Assembly: GCF_001418415.1 (NCBI RefSeq) | Contig: NZ_LIQT01000067.1 | Span: 1-50,217, forward strand | From: Streptomyces hirsutus | Lineage (GTDB): Bacteria; Actinomycetota; Actinomycetes; Streptomycetales; Streptomycetaceae | DNA: 50,217 nt | Direction: 5' to 3' | Shown here: one piece after another, positions 9,317-16,813 of the stretch | How the letters are laid out: every line of letters begins with the position of its first letter | How positions within the stretch are numbered: position 1 is the stretch's first letter | The notes under the pieces: generated by a model | Databases searched by the model: none | What the model was told of the DNA's origin: nothing | The model's input: only the letters and a program-made list of their open reading frames with translations | Translations under genes and position numbers: made by a program

Positions 9317-10777
9317 ATGGGCAACACCACGGCAGCGGACGTCGACCAGAACCGTCACGCCGCACCGTCCGACTCCGCCGCGGGCCCCGAGGAGCGGATC
9401 GCCCGCTTCGTGGCGCACACCCGGGCCGCCGACATCCCCGCAGAGGTGCTAGATGTCGCCCACCAGGTCCTGAGGACCGTGTGCGGTACCGCGGTCGCGG
9501 GAGCCGCACAGGACGGGATCGCCGAACTCCGGCAGTTGGTCGTCACCCAAGGGGGGCGGGCGGAGGCCAGGTCCTTCGTTCACGGAGACCACCTGACGGC
9601 CCAGAGCGCCGCGCTGCTCAACGGTTCCATGGCGCGTGCGCTGGACTACTGCGACACCATGGTGCCCGGACTGCACCTCGGGTCCTCGGTCGTGCCCGCG
9701 GCGCTCGCCGCCGCAGAGCTGCGTGGAGGCTGCACCGGGGCCGAGCTCCTGGCCGCGCTGGCAGTGGGTCTCGAGGCAGGTGTGCGGTTCAACCTCACCG
9801 AGGAGCAGTACGGTGGGCTGGACCCGACGGGCGTCGCCGGCCTGATGGGAGCCACCGCTGCCGCGGCGCGGGCTGCCGGTCTCGGCGCGGAGCACACGCT
9901 GCACGCGCTGGCATTCTCCTTCAACCGTTGTTCGGCGAGTTTTCAGAGCAATGTCGACGCGTCCCTGGCGGTGCGGCTCATCCAGGGATGGACCGCGGCC
10001 GCGGCTGTTCAGAGCGTGCAGTTCGCCCAGGCCGGACTGACCGGGCCCCGTCACTTCATCTCCGGCCCGTTCGGGTACGCGCGACTGTACGCACGAGGCG
10101 AGCGCTCCCCGGAGTCGTTCGCCGACCGGATCGGCCGTCACTACGACCTGGAGGGAATCTTCTTCAAGAAGTACCCGAGCTGCGGGCTCACCCAGGGAAT
10201 CACCGAGTCGGCCCTCCTGGCGCTGAGTGACGGCCCGGTGAACACGCGGGAGATCGAGCGGGTGGACGTCTTCCTGCCCGACTTCGCCTTCAAGCTCATC
10301 GGTAAACCCTTCAAGGCCGGCACCAACCTGCGGGTCAATGCCCAGTTCAGTGCGCAGTACTGCGCTGCGAACGCTCTGGAGCGGGGATCGTCGTTGCTCA
10401 AGCACTTCGAACCCGAACAGGTCGCCGAACTGAACGCGTCCGCCATGATCTCGCGGATCCATGTGCACTTCGACCCCGCACTCACCGGTCATTCGGCGTC
10501 GCGTTTCGAGATGCGCACCGCTGACGGAGGCCATTGGGTCAGAACTCTCGAGATCGGTCCGGGATATCCGGGTAACCCGCTCACTCCTGAGGATCACGCG
10601 CAAGGGTTCGACGACTGCGTGGGCTACGCGCCCTGGGGCCTGCAGCCCGAACAGGTGCGGGACCTGAAGAGAATGACCTCGGACCTTGCCGCGGTCCAGG
10701 ACATCCGTGATGTCGTGTCCGCGTTGATCAGTTCGAGCGCGGTGCCACCGGCGACTCGTGGGAGTCGTGCGGCGTGA
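9317..10777 (+). CDS. MmgE/PrpD family protein (2-methylcitrate dehydratase / aconitate decarboxylase type)
   Basis: 486 residues, normal for MmgE/PrpD. It shows the N-terminal helical domain with NGSMARALDYCDT (family G-H-x-x-D-like region) and, at ~270-290, the FFKKYPSCGLTQG segment matching the KxYPSC.. motif. Family members dehydrate 2-methylcitrate, decarboxylate cis-aconitate, or epimerise related polycarboxylates. Good ribosome site (GAGGGAGAGGGG). With an aconitase, CoA-transferase and lyase-like protein under the same IclR, I infer action on a citrate/aconitate-like intermediate; the exact reaction is open. A strong terminator follows. Confidence 0.88.
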   Translation: MGNTTAADVDQNRHAAPSDSAAGPEERIARFVAHTRAADIPAEVLDVAHQVLRTVCGTAVAGAAQDGIAELRQLVVTQGGRAEARSFVHGDHLTAQSAALLNGSMARALDYCDTMVPGLHLGSSVVPAALAAAELRGGCTGAELLAALAVGLEAGVRFNLTEEQYGGLDPTGVAGLMGATAAAARAAGLGAEHTLHALAFSFNRCSASFQSNVDASLAVRLIQGWTAAAAVQSVQFAQAGLTGPRHFISGPFGYARLYARGERSPESFADRIGRHYDLEGIFFKKYPSCGLTQGITESALLALSDGPVNTREIERVDVFLPDFAFKLIGKPFKAGTNLRVNAQFSAQYCAANALERGSSLLKHFEPEQVAELNASAMISRIHVHFDPALTGHSASRFEMRTADGGHWVRTLEIGPGYPGNPLTPEDHAQGFDDCVGYAPWGLQPEQVRDLKRMTSDLAAVQDIRDVVSALISSSAVPPATRGSRAA

Positions 10778-10784
10778 TCGAGGG

Positions 10785-10819
10785 AGAAGTCCGTGCGGAT
10801 CGATTCCGCACGGACTTCT
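10785..10819 (+). terminator. Strong terminator after the PrpD gene
   Basis: Perfect 15-bp stem (AGAAGTCCGTGCGGA and its complement) with a 5-nt loop, followed by TTGTCGTTGT. The remaining intergenic stretch to 11109 (about 290 bp) shows no convincing gene. It holds an 8-bp inverted repeat GGCAGGCC/GGCCTGCC (11004-11023), a possible -10 TAGACT (11024), and the palindrome at 11062. Confidence 0.85.
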
Positions 10820-11061
10820 TGTCGTTGTGTCAGGCTGTGACGGGGCGGATCAGGGCCGGCGAGGTCCGGCGGCATCCTCTCCGCCGGCCCACCGCCCCGG
10901 GCATGCTCGGCACCGTCGGCCAGGAGACCCGGTACGCCGGTCACGACCGGGCCCTTCACACGGCCGACTCAGGAGCGGCATGATCATCACAACGGGGAAG
11001 CGGGGCAGGCCGCATGGCCTGCCTAGACTGTTTCCCGAGCAGGAGAGACCGCGCAGCCACG

Positions 11062-11085
11062 GATGTGAGACAGCCGTCTCGCATC
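11062..11085. promoter_or_regulatory. Putative autoregulatory operator of the MarR gene
   Basis: Interrupted palindrome with arms GATG-t-GAGAC and GTCTC-g-CATC around AGCC. It lies between the possible -10 (11024-11029) and the MarR ATG (11110). Size and symmetry suit a dimeric regulator, but it differs from the TTGTTG-type sites of module 2. Confidence 0.45.
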
Positions 11086-11109
11086 GACAAGACTCCGGGA
11101 GGCCACCCC

Positions 11110-11613
11110 ATGAGCGACGAGCTCGATGAGTTCTTTGTCGAGGAGGTCGAGGTGGGCGATGGGGAGAAGTCCAAGACGCTGAACCTGGCCGACAACCCGA
11201 CGGTCCTCCTGGTGTGGGCCGCCAACCGTTTCAACCGGAGCTTCTCCCGGCATTACCAGAACGAGTTCGGCATCAGCGCGATGGAGTGGCGGATGCTGGT
11301 GATGCTCTGCAAGGAACCGGACGTCCCGGTGACCGCCGCCAGCCCTGCCGTGGGCTACGACAAGGGCGCGGTCAGCCGGTCCCTGAGCAAGCTCGCCAAG
11401 CTCGGCCTGGCGGAGGCCAAGGTCCTCGGCAACAATCCGCGCAACCGGCTGTGGCACCTCACGCCTGCGGGGTACGAACTCCACGACCGGATCCTCAGAT
11501 CGGCTCTGGAACGCCACAAGCAGGTGCTCGCCGGATTCACTCCCCAGGACGTGGAGAAGTTCAACGAGATGCTCAGGCTCTTCGGCGAGAACGCCGAGAA
11601 CCTCCCGGAGTGA
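11110..11613 (+). CDS. MarR-family transcriptional regulator
   Basis: 167 residues, typical MarR size. The winged helix is seen at ~60-125: ISAMEWRMLVML, then GYDKGAVSRSLSKLAKLGL (recognition helix) and NPRNRLWHLTPAG (wing). MarR proteins usually repress aromatic-catabolic genes and release DNA on binding a phenolic ligand or CoA thioester. ATG 11110 has GGGAGG 6 nt upstream. It sits at the left end of module 2, convergent with the monooxygenase operon, and is the likely regulator of the module (inferred). Confidence 0.92.
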   Translation: MSDELDEFFVEEVEVGDGEKSKTLNLADNPTVLLVWAANRFNRSFSRHYQNEFGISAMEWRMLVMLCKEPDVPVTAASPAVGYDKGAVSRSLSKLAKLGLAEAKVLGNNPRNRLWHLTPAGYELHDRILRSALERHKQVLAGFTPQDVEKFNEMLRLFGENAENLPE

Positions 11614-11620
11614 CGCAAAG

Positions 11621-11656
11621 CCGGGGCCGGTGCCACGGGAATGGCACCGGCCCCGG
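11621..11656. terminator. Bidirectional terminator between MarR and monooxygenase genes
   Basis: Perfect 15-bp stem (CCGGGGCCGGTGCCA and complement) with a 6-nt loop, between convergent genes. Confidence 0.85.
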
Positions 11657-11669
11657 CCGGAACGCCGCC

Positions 11670-12950
11670 TCAGGCGGGACGTCGCTGATCCTTGACCACG
11701 CCGAGCGGTGTCGACACGACGGCCCCCGTGGTGTCGAGGAGCGGGCCGATCCAGTCCATCGCCCGGGCCTGGTAGTTGTTGATCGCATGGGTCTGCGTCG
11801 CCATGAGGTCCGTCAGATAACGCCCGAACGGCTGTGCGTTGTAGATGCCGGTACCGCCCGCGACGCGGTACAGCTCGGTGCCGTAACGGGCCGCGCGTGC
11901 GGGGATGTGCGCGGACTGGAAGCGGAACTCCTCCAGCCGCTCATCGCCGACCTCGGCGCCTCCGCCGGCCTCGGAGAGCATCGCGGCGTAGTTGGCGTAC
12001 AGGCGCCCCTTCGCCTCCGAAACGAAGGAGTAGGCCTCGGCCAGCGCGAGGGTGGTGGCCGGGTCGATCCTGGGCCGGCGCTTGCCCCTGTGGAACTCCA
12101 CCAGGGCGTCCGCCATGCCCTGCAGGGCGCCGAGCGCCGTCGGTGCCTGGGTGGCCCGTGAGAAGACCTGGAAGAACGGGAGCTTGAACAGCAGCCCCGT
12201 GTTGAGCGCCAGGCCCGGTGCGGTTCTCTGGTGCACCTCGGTCCAGGTCAGGCTCCGGTGGTCAGGGACGAACGCGTCCTCGACCACGATGTCGTTGCTG
12301 CCGGTGGCCCGCAGACCGGACACGTCCCAGTTGTGGACGATCTCGTAGTCCTCGCGCGGCAGCAGCAGCACGTGGCTGCCGACCGGCCCCGGCCCGGGGG
12401 TCGGTTCCCCCTCGATGTTGGCCCCGAGCAGTGCCCAGTCGCAGTAGTCGCTGCCGGAGGAGAAGGACCACCGTCCGGACAGGCGGTATCCGCCGTCCAC
12501 CCGCCTGGCCGTCTGGGGTGCGTACGGCGAGCTGATCAGTGTGGTCGTGTCCGAGGACCAGACGTCGGACTGTGCGCGGCCGTCGAAGAAACCCAGGTGG
12601 AAGTGGTGAATGCCGACCACGCCCAGGACCCATCCCACCGAGGGGTCGCCCTCGGCGAGGATGGAGGTCACTTCGAAGGACTCGATGGGAGTGAGCTCGT
12701 ACCCGCCGTGGGCACGGGGCTGCAGCATCTGGAAGAAGCCGGCCCGCTGCATGTCCGCGATCGTCTCGGGCAGCAGCCGGTCCTGCTGGGACTGCCGCGC
12801 CGCTCGCTCCTTGAGGACCGGGACCAGGTCCCGGGCACGCTGCACCATCGGCGAGGTGCTGAAGTCGCCCAGAAGGAACGCGTGGATGTCTCCGGTCGGT
12901 TCGACGTCACCGGTCAACCGGTCGGGGTGCAGCGCGAGGAGCTCGGTCAT
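11670..12950 (-). CDS. HsaA-type flavin-dependent monooxygenase (acyl-CoA dehydrogenase fold)
   Basis: 426 residues of the acyl-CoA dehydrogenase type-2 / group D flavoprotein monooxygenase kind (HsaA, HpaB-like, pigment hydroxylases). It shows GYELTPIESFEVTSILAEGDPSVGW near the N-terminus, the GRWSFSSG beta-domain segment, and a C-terminal helical domain ending GGTGIYNAQPFGRYLTDLMA. Such enzymes ortho-hydroxylate phenols with FMNH2/FADH2 supplied by a separate reductase; a reductase gene closes the facing operon (23936-25099). I infer hydroxylation of a phenol to the catechol cleaved by the intradiol dioxygenase here. ATG 12950 follows AAAGGA. It is last in the operon CoA-transferase - lyase - ligase - monooxygenase. 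An acyl-CoA dehydrogenase role is possible but less likely. Confidence 0.82.
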   Translation of the reverse strand: MTELLALHPDRLTGDVEPTGDIHAFLLGDFSTSPMVQRARDLVPVLKERAARQSQQDRLLPETIADMQRAGFFQMLQPRAHGGYELTPIESFEVTSILAEGDPSVGWVLGVVGIHHFHLGFFDGRAQSDVWSSDTTTLISSPYAPQTARRVDGGYRLSGRWSFSSGSDYCDWALLGANIEGEPTPGPGPVGSHVLLLPREDYEIVHNWDVSGLRATGSNDIVVEDAFVPDHRSLTWTEVHQRTAPGLALNTGLLFKLPFFQVFSRATQAPTALGALQGMADALVEFHRGKRRPRIDPATTLALAEAYSFVSEAKGRLYANYAAMLSEAGGGAEVGDERLEEFRFQSAHIPARAARYGTELYRVAGGTGIYNAQPFGRYLTDLMATQTHAINNYQARAMDWIGPLLDTTGAVVSTPLGVVKDQRRPA

Positions 12951-12991
12951 GGGGCGTTCCTTTCCGCGGTCGTGCAAGGCCGCTGCTGTGG

Positions 12992-13012
12992 CAGGTCCCC
13001 TGAGGGGACCTG
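12992..13012 (-). terminator. Intercistronic hairpin between CoA ligase and monooxygenase
   Basis: 9-bp perfect stem CAGGTCCCC/GGGGACCTG with a 3-nt loop, 8 nt past the ligase stop, without a T run. It could attenuate or protect the message rather than fully stop it, as the downstream gene has no evident promoter. Confidence 0.45.
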
Positions 13013-13020
13013 GGAGGGGT

Positions 13021-14637
13021 TCACCTGGGCTCGGGCCGGGCCGGCTGCTGATCGACGGAGACGTCGACCTCGCGGGCCCGGTCGCGCAGAGTGGCGTCCG
13101 CCCTCAGGAGGTGTTTGGCGACCTTCCCGGTCGGTGTGAGCGGCATGTCCTGGGTGAGGAGGACGTAGCGGGGCCGCTTGATCCGGGCCAGCCGAGTGCT
13201 GCAGAAGTCGGCGACCTCCTGTTCGGTCAGGAGGGAGTCCGCACGGGGCGTGGCGACCAGCAGGATGTCCTCGTCGCCCATCTCGGACGGCACTCCGACC
13301 GCGGCTGCCAGCACCACCTCCGGGTGTTCGGCGACCACTCTGTCGAGCTCGGCTCCGGAGATGTTCTCGCCCCGCCGGCGGATGATGTCCTTCTTCCGCG
13401 CGACGAAGTAGTACCAGCCGTCCTGGTCCCGCCGCACCAGATCGCCGGTCCTGAACCAGTCGCCTTCGAAGGCGTCGGCGGTCTGCCCGGGTTCGCGGAA
13501 GTACCCCAGCATCACGAGGGGCGTCCGTACCCAGAGCTCCCCGGTCTCGCCGTCGGGAACGTCCGCACCGGCTTCGTCCACGATGCGGCACTGCGCCCAC
13601 GGCCGTGCGGGATCAGGGTGCCGGCAGAGCCGGCCCATGCTGCCCGGCCTGGCCTCCGCGTCGTACGGCGTGCTCAGGATGCCGGGGATCTCGGTCATGC
13701 CGTACCCGCCCACCAGGTGAGGTACCTCGAACCGCTCCCGGAACGCTCGCGTGCTCGCCTGCCGGATCCCGTAGATCTTGCGCAGACCGTGGTCGGGCAC
13801 GTACTCGTCGCCGGGCCGGTTGAGCAGGATCGCGCTGATCGCCTCGATCATGTTGACCTGCGTCGCACCGAGCCGCTTGACCGTGGGCCAGAAGCCGGAG
13901 GCGGAGAAACGCGGCTCCACCAGCAGGGTGGCACCGGCGGCGAGCGCTCCGGCCACCGAATAGAGCAGGCCGTTGACGTGGAACAGCGGAAGGATGGTGA
14001 GCACCCGGTCGTGCGGCTGCAGGCGAACCCGCTCCACGAAGCTCTCTCCCGCGGCGATCACGCTCTGCTGGCTGTGCAGGACGCCCTTCGGGAAACCGGT
14101 GGTCCCCGAGGTGTAGATCATGACGCACGGAGCCCGCCGGTCACCGCCGTTCAGCTCGATCGGCTCGGCGTCGAGGAGCTCGCCGTCGAGCCGCTGGATC
14201 CAGGCGGAGCTGTCGACGTCGTCGCGCGCGGCCTCGGCGACCGGTTCGGCGGCCTGGTCGCAGAGGATCGCCCGGGCACCCGACTGACGGAGCACGTAGG
14301 CCGCTTCCTCCCCCTTGAAGTCGGGGTTGACGGGCACGAACACCGCACCCAGCCCGGCGGTGGCCAGCAAGGCGAGTACATGCCAGTCGCTGTTGCGGCC
14401 CATGACGAGCACACGGTCCCCGGCCTTCACCCCCCTGTGCCGGAGGTGACCGGCCAGCCGTCCCGCCGCGTCGGCGGCCTGGGCCCAGGTCCATGAACGC
14501 TCGCCGCACACCAGCATCGGACGGTCCGGATCCGCCGCGGCCCGACTGGCCACGAGGTCGATCAGGGTGTCACCGTGCTCCCGGTAGAGAGCGAGCACCT
14601 CGGCCGAGGTGTACCGATCGCCCCACTCATCAGTCAT
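13021..14637 (-). CDS. AMP-forming acyl-CoA ligase
   Basis: 538 residues of the ANL superfamily. The AMP-binding P-loop YTSGTTGFPKG, the GYGMTE motif, GDWFRTGDL and the C-terminal catalytic-lysine region PLTPTGKVAKH are all intact. It makes an acyl-adenylate and then the CoA thioester of a carboxylic acid; resemblance to CaiC/FadD-like ligases is general and does not fix the substrate. The ATG at 14637 (AGGAGA upstream) overlaps the end of the citryl-CoA-lyase-like gene by 8 bp. It may activate an aromatic or ring-cleaved acid. With the enoyl-CoA hydratase it could also form a ferulate-type side-chain route. Confidence 0.9.
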   Translation of the reverse strand: MTDEWGDRYTSAEVLALYREHGDTLIDLVASRAAADPDRPMLVCGERSWTWAQAADAAGRLAGHLRHRGVKAGDRVLVMGRNSDWHVLALLATAGLGAVFVPVNPDFKGEEAAYVLRQSGARAILCDQAAEPVAEAARDDVDSSAWIQRLDGELLDAEPIELNGGDRRAPCVMIYTSGTTGFPKGVLHSQQSVIAAGESFVERVRLQPHDRVLTILPLFHVNGLLYSVAGALAAGATLLVEPRFSASGFWPTVKRLGATQVNMIEAISAILLNRPGDEYVPDHGLRKIYGIRQASTRAFRERFEVPHLVGGYGMTEIPGILSTPYDAEARPGSMGRLCRHPDPARPWAQCRIVDEAGADVPDGETGELWVRTPLVMLGYFREPGQTADAFEGDWFRTGDLVRRDQDGWYYFVARKKDIIRRRGENISGAELDRVVAEHPEVVLAAAVGVPSEMGDEDILLVATPRADSLLTEQEVADFCSTRLARIKRPRYVLLTQDMPLTPTGKVAKHLLRADATLRDRAREVDVSVDQQPARPEPR

Positions 14638-15406
14638 GCGAAGTCTCCTGGGGATCCGAGTACGGGATGCCCTCCCTGGTGAGCTGCCAGATGGTGCGGG
14701 CGGAGGGCTGGGCGAACTCCTCCACCACATGGCCGAGCAGTCCGCCGGCCCGGGACACCACGGCGAGTCCGCGACCGGCCTTCAGCGGGATCCCGATCTC
14801 CAGGAACAGCGCGGCGATGGCACCGGTGGCGTTGATGGTGAGGTGACGGCCACCCCGGGCCGCGTCCACCTCGCGGCTCAGCCGCCGCAGCAGGTCGACG
14901 TAGCGGCCGGTGATCCCGTTCTTCTCGGCCACCTCGAGGAGGGTGACCGCGCGCGGGTCGTCCGGCTTGTGCAAACGGTGCCCGAATCCCGGAACAGGCC
15001 GCTTGGCGCTTACGTACTCCTCTGCCACGCGCTTGCAGTAGGTGTCCGGGTCCTCGCCGCTCTCGACACCCTCCACCAGCAGCTCGGCGCAGCCCTCCAT
15101 GGTCCCGGCGAACACCGGCCCGACCGACAGCAGCCCTGCGGCGATCGCCACCTGCACGTCGTCGGGCACACTGTCGGCCGCCAGCCTGGTGATGATCGAC
15201 GTCGGGGTCCATCCGTGCTCCATGAGCGTGACCAGGCAGGCGTCGAGAACCCGTGCCTCGGGCGGCGTGGGCATCCGGCCGACGGACAGGAAGTAGATCA
15301 TGTCCGTGAAGCTGTGCCGGCCGATGAGGTCCTCGCACAGGTCCTTCCCGCGGACGGTGATCGAGGTCGCGTCGGAGGTCGCGATGTGGGTGCGGCTGCC
15401 GGTCAC
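14630..15406 (-). CDS. Citryl-CoA lyase-like short citrate-synthase homologue (module 2)
   Basis: 258 residues, the length of stand-alone citryl-CoA lyases and well short of citrate synthase. It starts VTGSRTHIATSDATSITVRGKDLCEDLIG, and the catalytic-histidine block VPGFGHRLHKPDDPRA is conserved. GTG 15406 is chosen because it overlaps the CoA-transferase stop (GTGA) and the family begins here; the longer open frame upstream merely shadows that gene. Proteins of this type cleave citryl-CoA-like thioesters to acetyl-CoA and a 2-oxo acid. With a CaiB CoA-transferase directly before it, I infer thioester activation then retro-aldol cleavage of a citrate-like intermediate. Confidence 0.85.
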   Translation of the reverse strand: MTGSRTHIATSDATSITVRGKDLCEDLIGRHSFTDMIYFLSVGRMPTPPEARVLDACLVTLMEHGWTPTSIITRLAADSVPDDVQVAIAAGLLSVGPVFAGTMEGCAELLVEGVESGEDPDTYCKRVAEEYVSAKRPVPGFGHRLHKPDDPRAVTLLEVAEKNGITGRYVDLLRRLSREVDAARGGRHLTINATGAIAALFLEIGIPLKAGRGLAVVSRAGGLLGHVVEEFAQPSARTIWQLTREGIPYSDPQETSHD

Positions 15407-16590
15407 TGTGCGGTTCCTGACTCCGGTGCCGGCGCGGAGTCGGCCAGCTCGTCGTGATACTCGTCGAGCGCGGGCGCCGTGGTGCCGAAGCCCGCTCGCA
15501 CGCCGTTGATGCTCAGTGGCAGTCCGGTGAGCTTGAGCCGGTCGTCGGCGTTGTCCAGGATGATGTCCATGGCGTGGGTCTGAGGGTGCTCCAGCACCTG
15601 CGGGATCGAATGGATGGGTGCGCACGGCACGCCGGCGCGCTCCAGACACGCGATCCAGTCGGCGACGGTGCTGCGGCCGACGAGTTCGGAGATGAGCGGA
15701 AGCAGCGTGGCCCTGTTCTCGTTGCGCGCGGCGTTCGTGGCGAAGCGGGGGTCGCTCGCCCACTCGGGCCTCTCCAGGGCCGCAGCCAGCTTGGCGAACA
15801 GGCGGTCGTTGCCCGCGGCGATGATGAACGGGCCGTCCGCTGCCTCGAACGCACCATAGGGAGTCAACGAGTTGTGGCCGGTACCGACCCGAGGCGGGAT
15901 GGTGCCGGTCGCCCCGTAGTCCGCGATGTGCCGTCCCGCCCAGCTGACGGCCGTCTCCAGCAGTGAGGTCCTCACCTCACCGCCGACCCCCGTCGACTGG
16001 CGTTCCAGGATCGCGGCGAGAACGCCGATCACGGTCCACATGCCCGTTCCGAGGTCGACGACCGACGGGCCCACCCGGGAGGGAGGGCCGCTCGGGTCCC
16101 CGTTGATGGCGATCAGACCGGAGAACGCCTGCAGCAGCGGCTCGTAGCCGGGGCGGTTCGCCATCGGACCGGTGTGACCGAACGCCGACATCGAGCAGTA
16201 GATCAGCCGGGGGTTCACGGCCCTGAGCGTCTCGGCGTCGGCCCTGAGCTTGTTCTCGACGCCCGGGCGCAGGTTGTGGATGAAGACGTCGGCGTCGCGG
16301 ATGAGGTCGAGGAAGACCTTGTAGTCGGCCTCGTCGTCCAGCGACAGCACGACGGACCGCTTGTTCCGGTTCATCATGTGGAAACTGACCGAACTCTCGC
16401 CCACGAACGGCGGGCCCCAGCCACGCGCGTCGTCTCCCCCGGGCTTCTCGACCTTGATGACCTCGGCACCGAGGTCACCGAGAATCAACGAGGCGTACGG
16501 GGCGGCCAGGTTCTGGCCCATCTCGACGACCTTCAAGCCCGGAAGCATTCCGAGCGGCTTACCCGCTCCCTCGTTTTCCCGAACTCCCAC
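15403..16590 (-). CDS. CaiB/BaiF (class III) CoA-transferase, module 2
   Basis: 395 residues. LPGLKVVEMGQNLAAPYASLILGDLGAEVIKVEKPGGDDAR marks the family; the catalytic aspartate is probably that of PSVVDLGTGMW. It is a divergent paralogue of the module 1 transferase, with the same partner type downstream. The GTG start at 16590 has AGGAG 7 nt upstream. First gene of the leftward operon, preceded by two palindromic operators (16648-16700). It probably moves CoA from an acyl-CoA (succinyl- or acetyl-CoA type) to the pathway acid; donor and acceptor are unknown. Confidence 0.9.
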   Translation of the reverse strand: MGVRENEGAGKPLGMLPGLKVVEMGQNLAAPYASLILGDLGAEVIKVEKPGGDDARGWGPPFVGESSVSFHMMNRNKRSVVLSLDDEADYKVFLDLIRDADVFIHNLRPGVENKLRADAETLRAVNPRLIYCSMSAFGHTGPMANRPGYEPLLQAFSGLIAINGDPSGPPSRVGPSVVDLGTGMWTVIGVLAAILERQSTGVGGEVRTSLLETAVSWAGRHIADYGATGTIPPRVGTGHNSLTPYGAFEAADGPFIIAAGNDRLFAKLAAALERPEWASDPRFATNAARNENRATLLPLISELVGRSTVADWIACLERAGVPCAPIHSIPQVLEHPQTHAMDIILDNADDRLKLTGLPLSINGVRAGFGTTAPALDEYHDELADSAPAPESGTAQ

Positions 16591-16647
16591 AGCTTTCTCC
16601 TAGCGGCTTGGGCCCGGGCACTGGAGAACCCGGCGCGGACCAATCAA

Positions 16648-16667
16648 GTTGTTGTGGTGTCAACAAC
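16648..16667. promoter_or_regulatory. Module 2 operator, copy 1
   Basis: GTTGTTGTGGTGTCAACAAC: perfect 7-bp arms GTTGTTG/CAACAAC around 6 bp. It is close to where transcription of the CoA-transferase operon would start if TTGACA in copy 2 is its -35. Confidence 0.65.
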
Positions 16668-16680
16668 ATCCTCAGGTCAT

Positions 16681-16700
16681 CTTGTTGTGTTGTCAACAGC
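16681..16700. promoter_or_regulatory. Module 2 operator, copy 2, overlapping a -35
   Basis: CTTGTTGTGTTGTCAACAGC, 17 of 20 identical to copy 1. On the minus strand it contains TTGACA, followed 17 nt on by GAGGAT, a plausible promoter for the CoA-transferase operon. Confidence 0.65.
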
Positions 16701-16701
16701 A

Positions 16702-16768
16702 ATCCGGGGTGCTCCGTCGACCGCTCGGATTCCGGCACGGAATTCCGACGCGGAGAAGCACCCCGGAT
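16702..16768 (-). terminator. Nested hairpin after the module 2 transporter gene
   Basis: Outer 12-bp inverted repeat ATCCGGGGTGCT/AGCACCCCGGAT enclosing an inner hairpin ATTCCG-GCA-CGGAAT. It would end leftward transcription of the transporter before the CoA-transferase promoter. Confidence 0.5.
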
Positions 16769-16772
16769 GCTC

Positions 16773-16796
16773 GCGGCAGCGGCAGCGGCAGCGGCA
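16773..16796. repeat. Short hexanucleotide repeat (GCGGCA)x4
   Basis: Four perfect tandem GCGGCA units just past the transporter stop codon, followed by two GTGGCT units. A simple-sequence tract with no evident function. Confidence 0.6.
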
Positions 16797-16813
16797 GCGA
16801 CTGTGGCTGTGGC

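Noticed and set aside
10818..10835. Fifth copy of the module 2 operator
   Set aside because: CTTGTCGTTGTGTCAGGC shares about 12 of 18 bases but has no inverted symmetry and lies in a terminator tail.
10774..10983. 69-residue plus-strand frame after the PrpD gene
   Set aside because: It begins inside the PrpD gene end and runs through the strong terminator hairpin; no family resemblance.
15407..15763. N-terminal extension of the short citryl-CoA-lyase-like gene
   Set aside because: It overlaps the CoA-transferase gene entirely, is Arg-rich, and the GTGA overlap at 15406 gives the natural start.
16773..16796. Phase-variable simple repeat controlling the transporter
   Set aside because: The hexamer tract lies after the stop codon and has only four units in multiples of three, so slippage would not change a reading frame.
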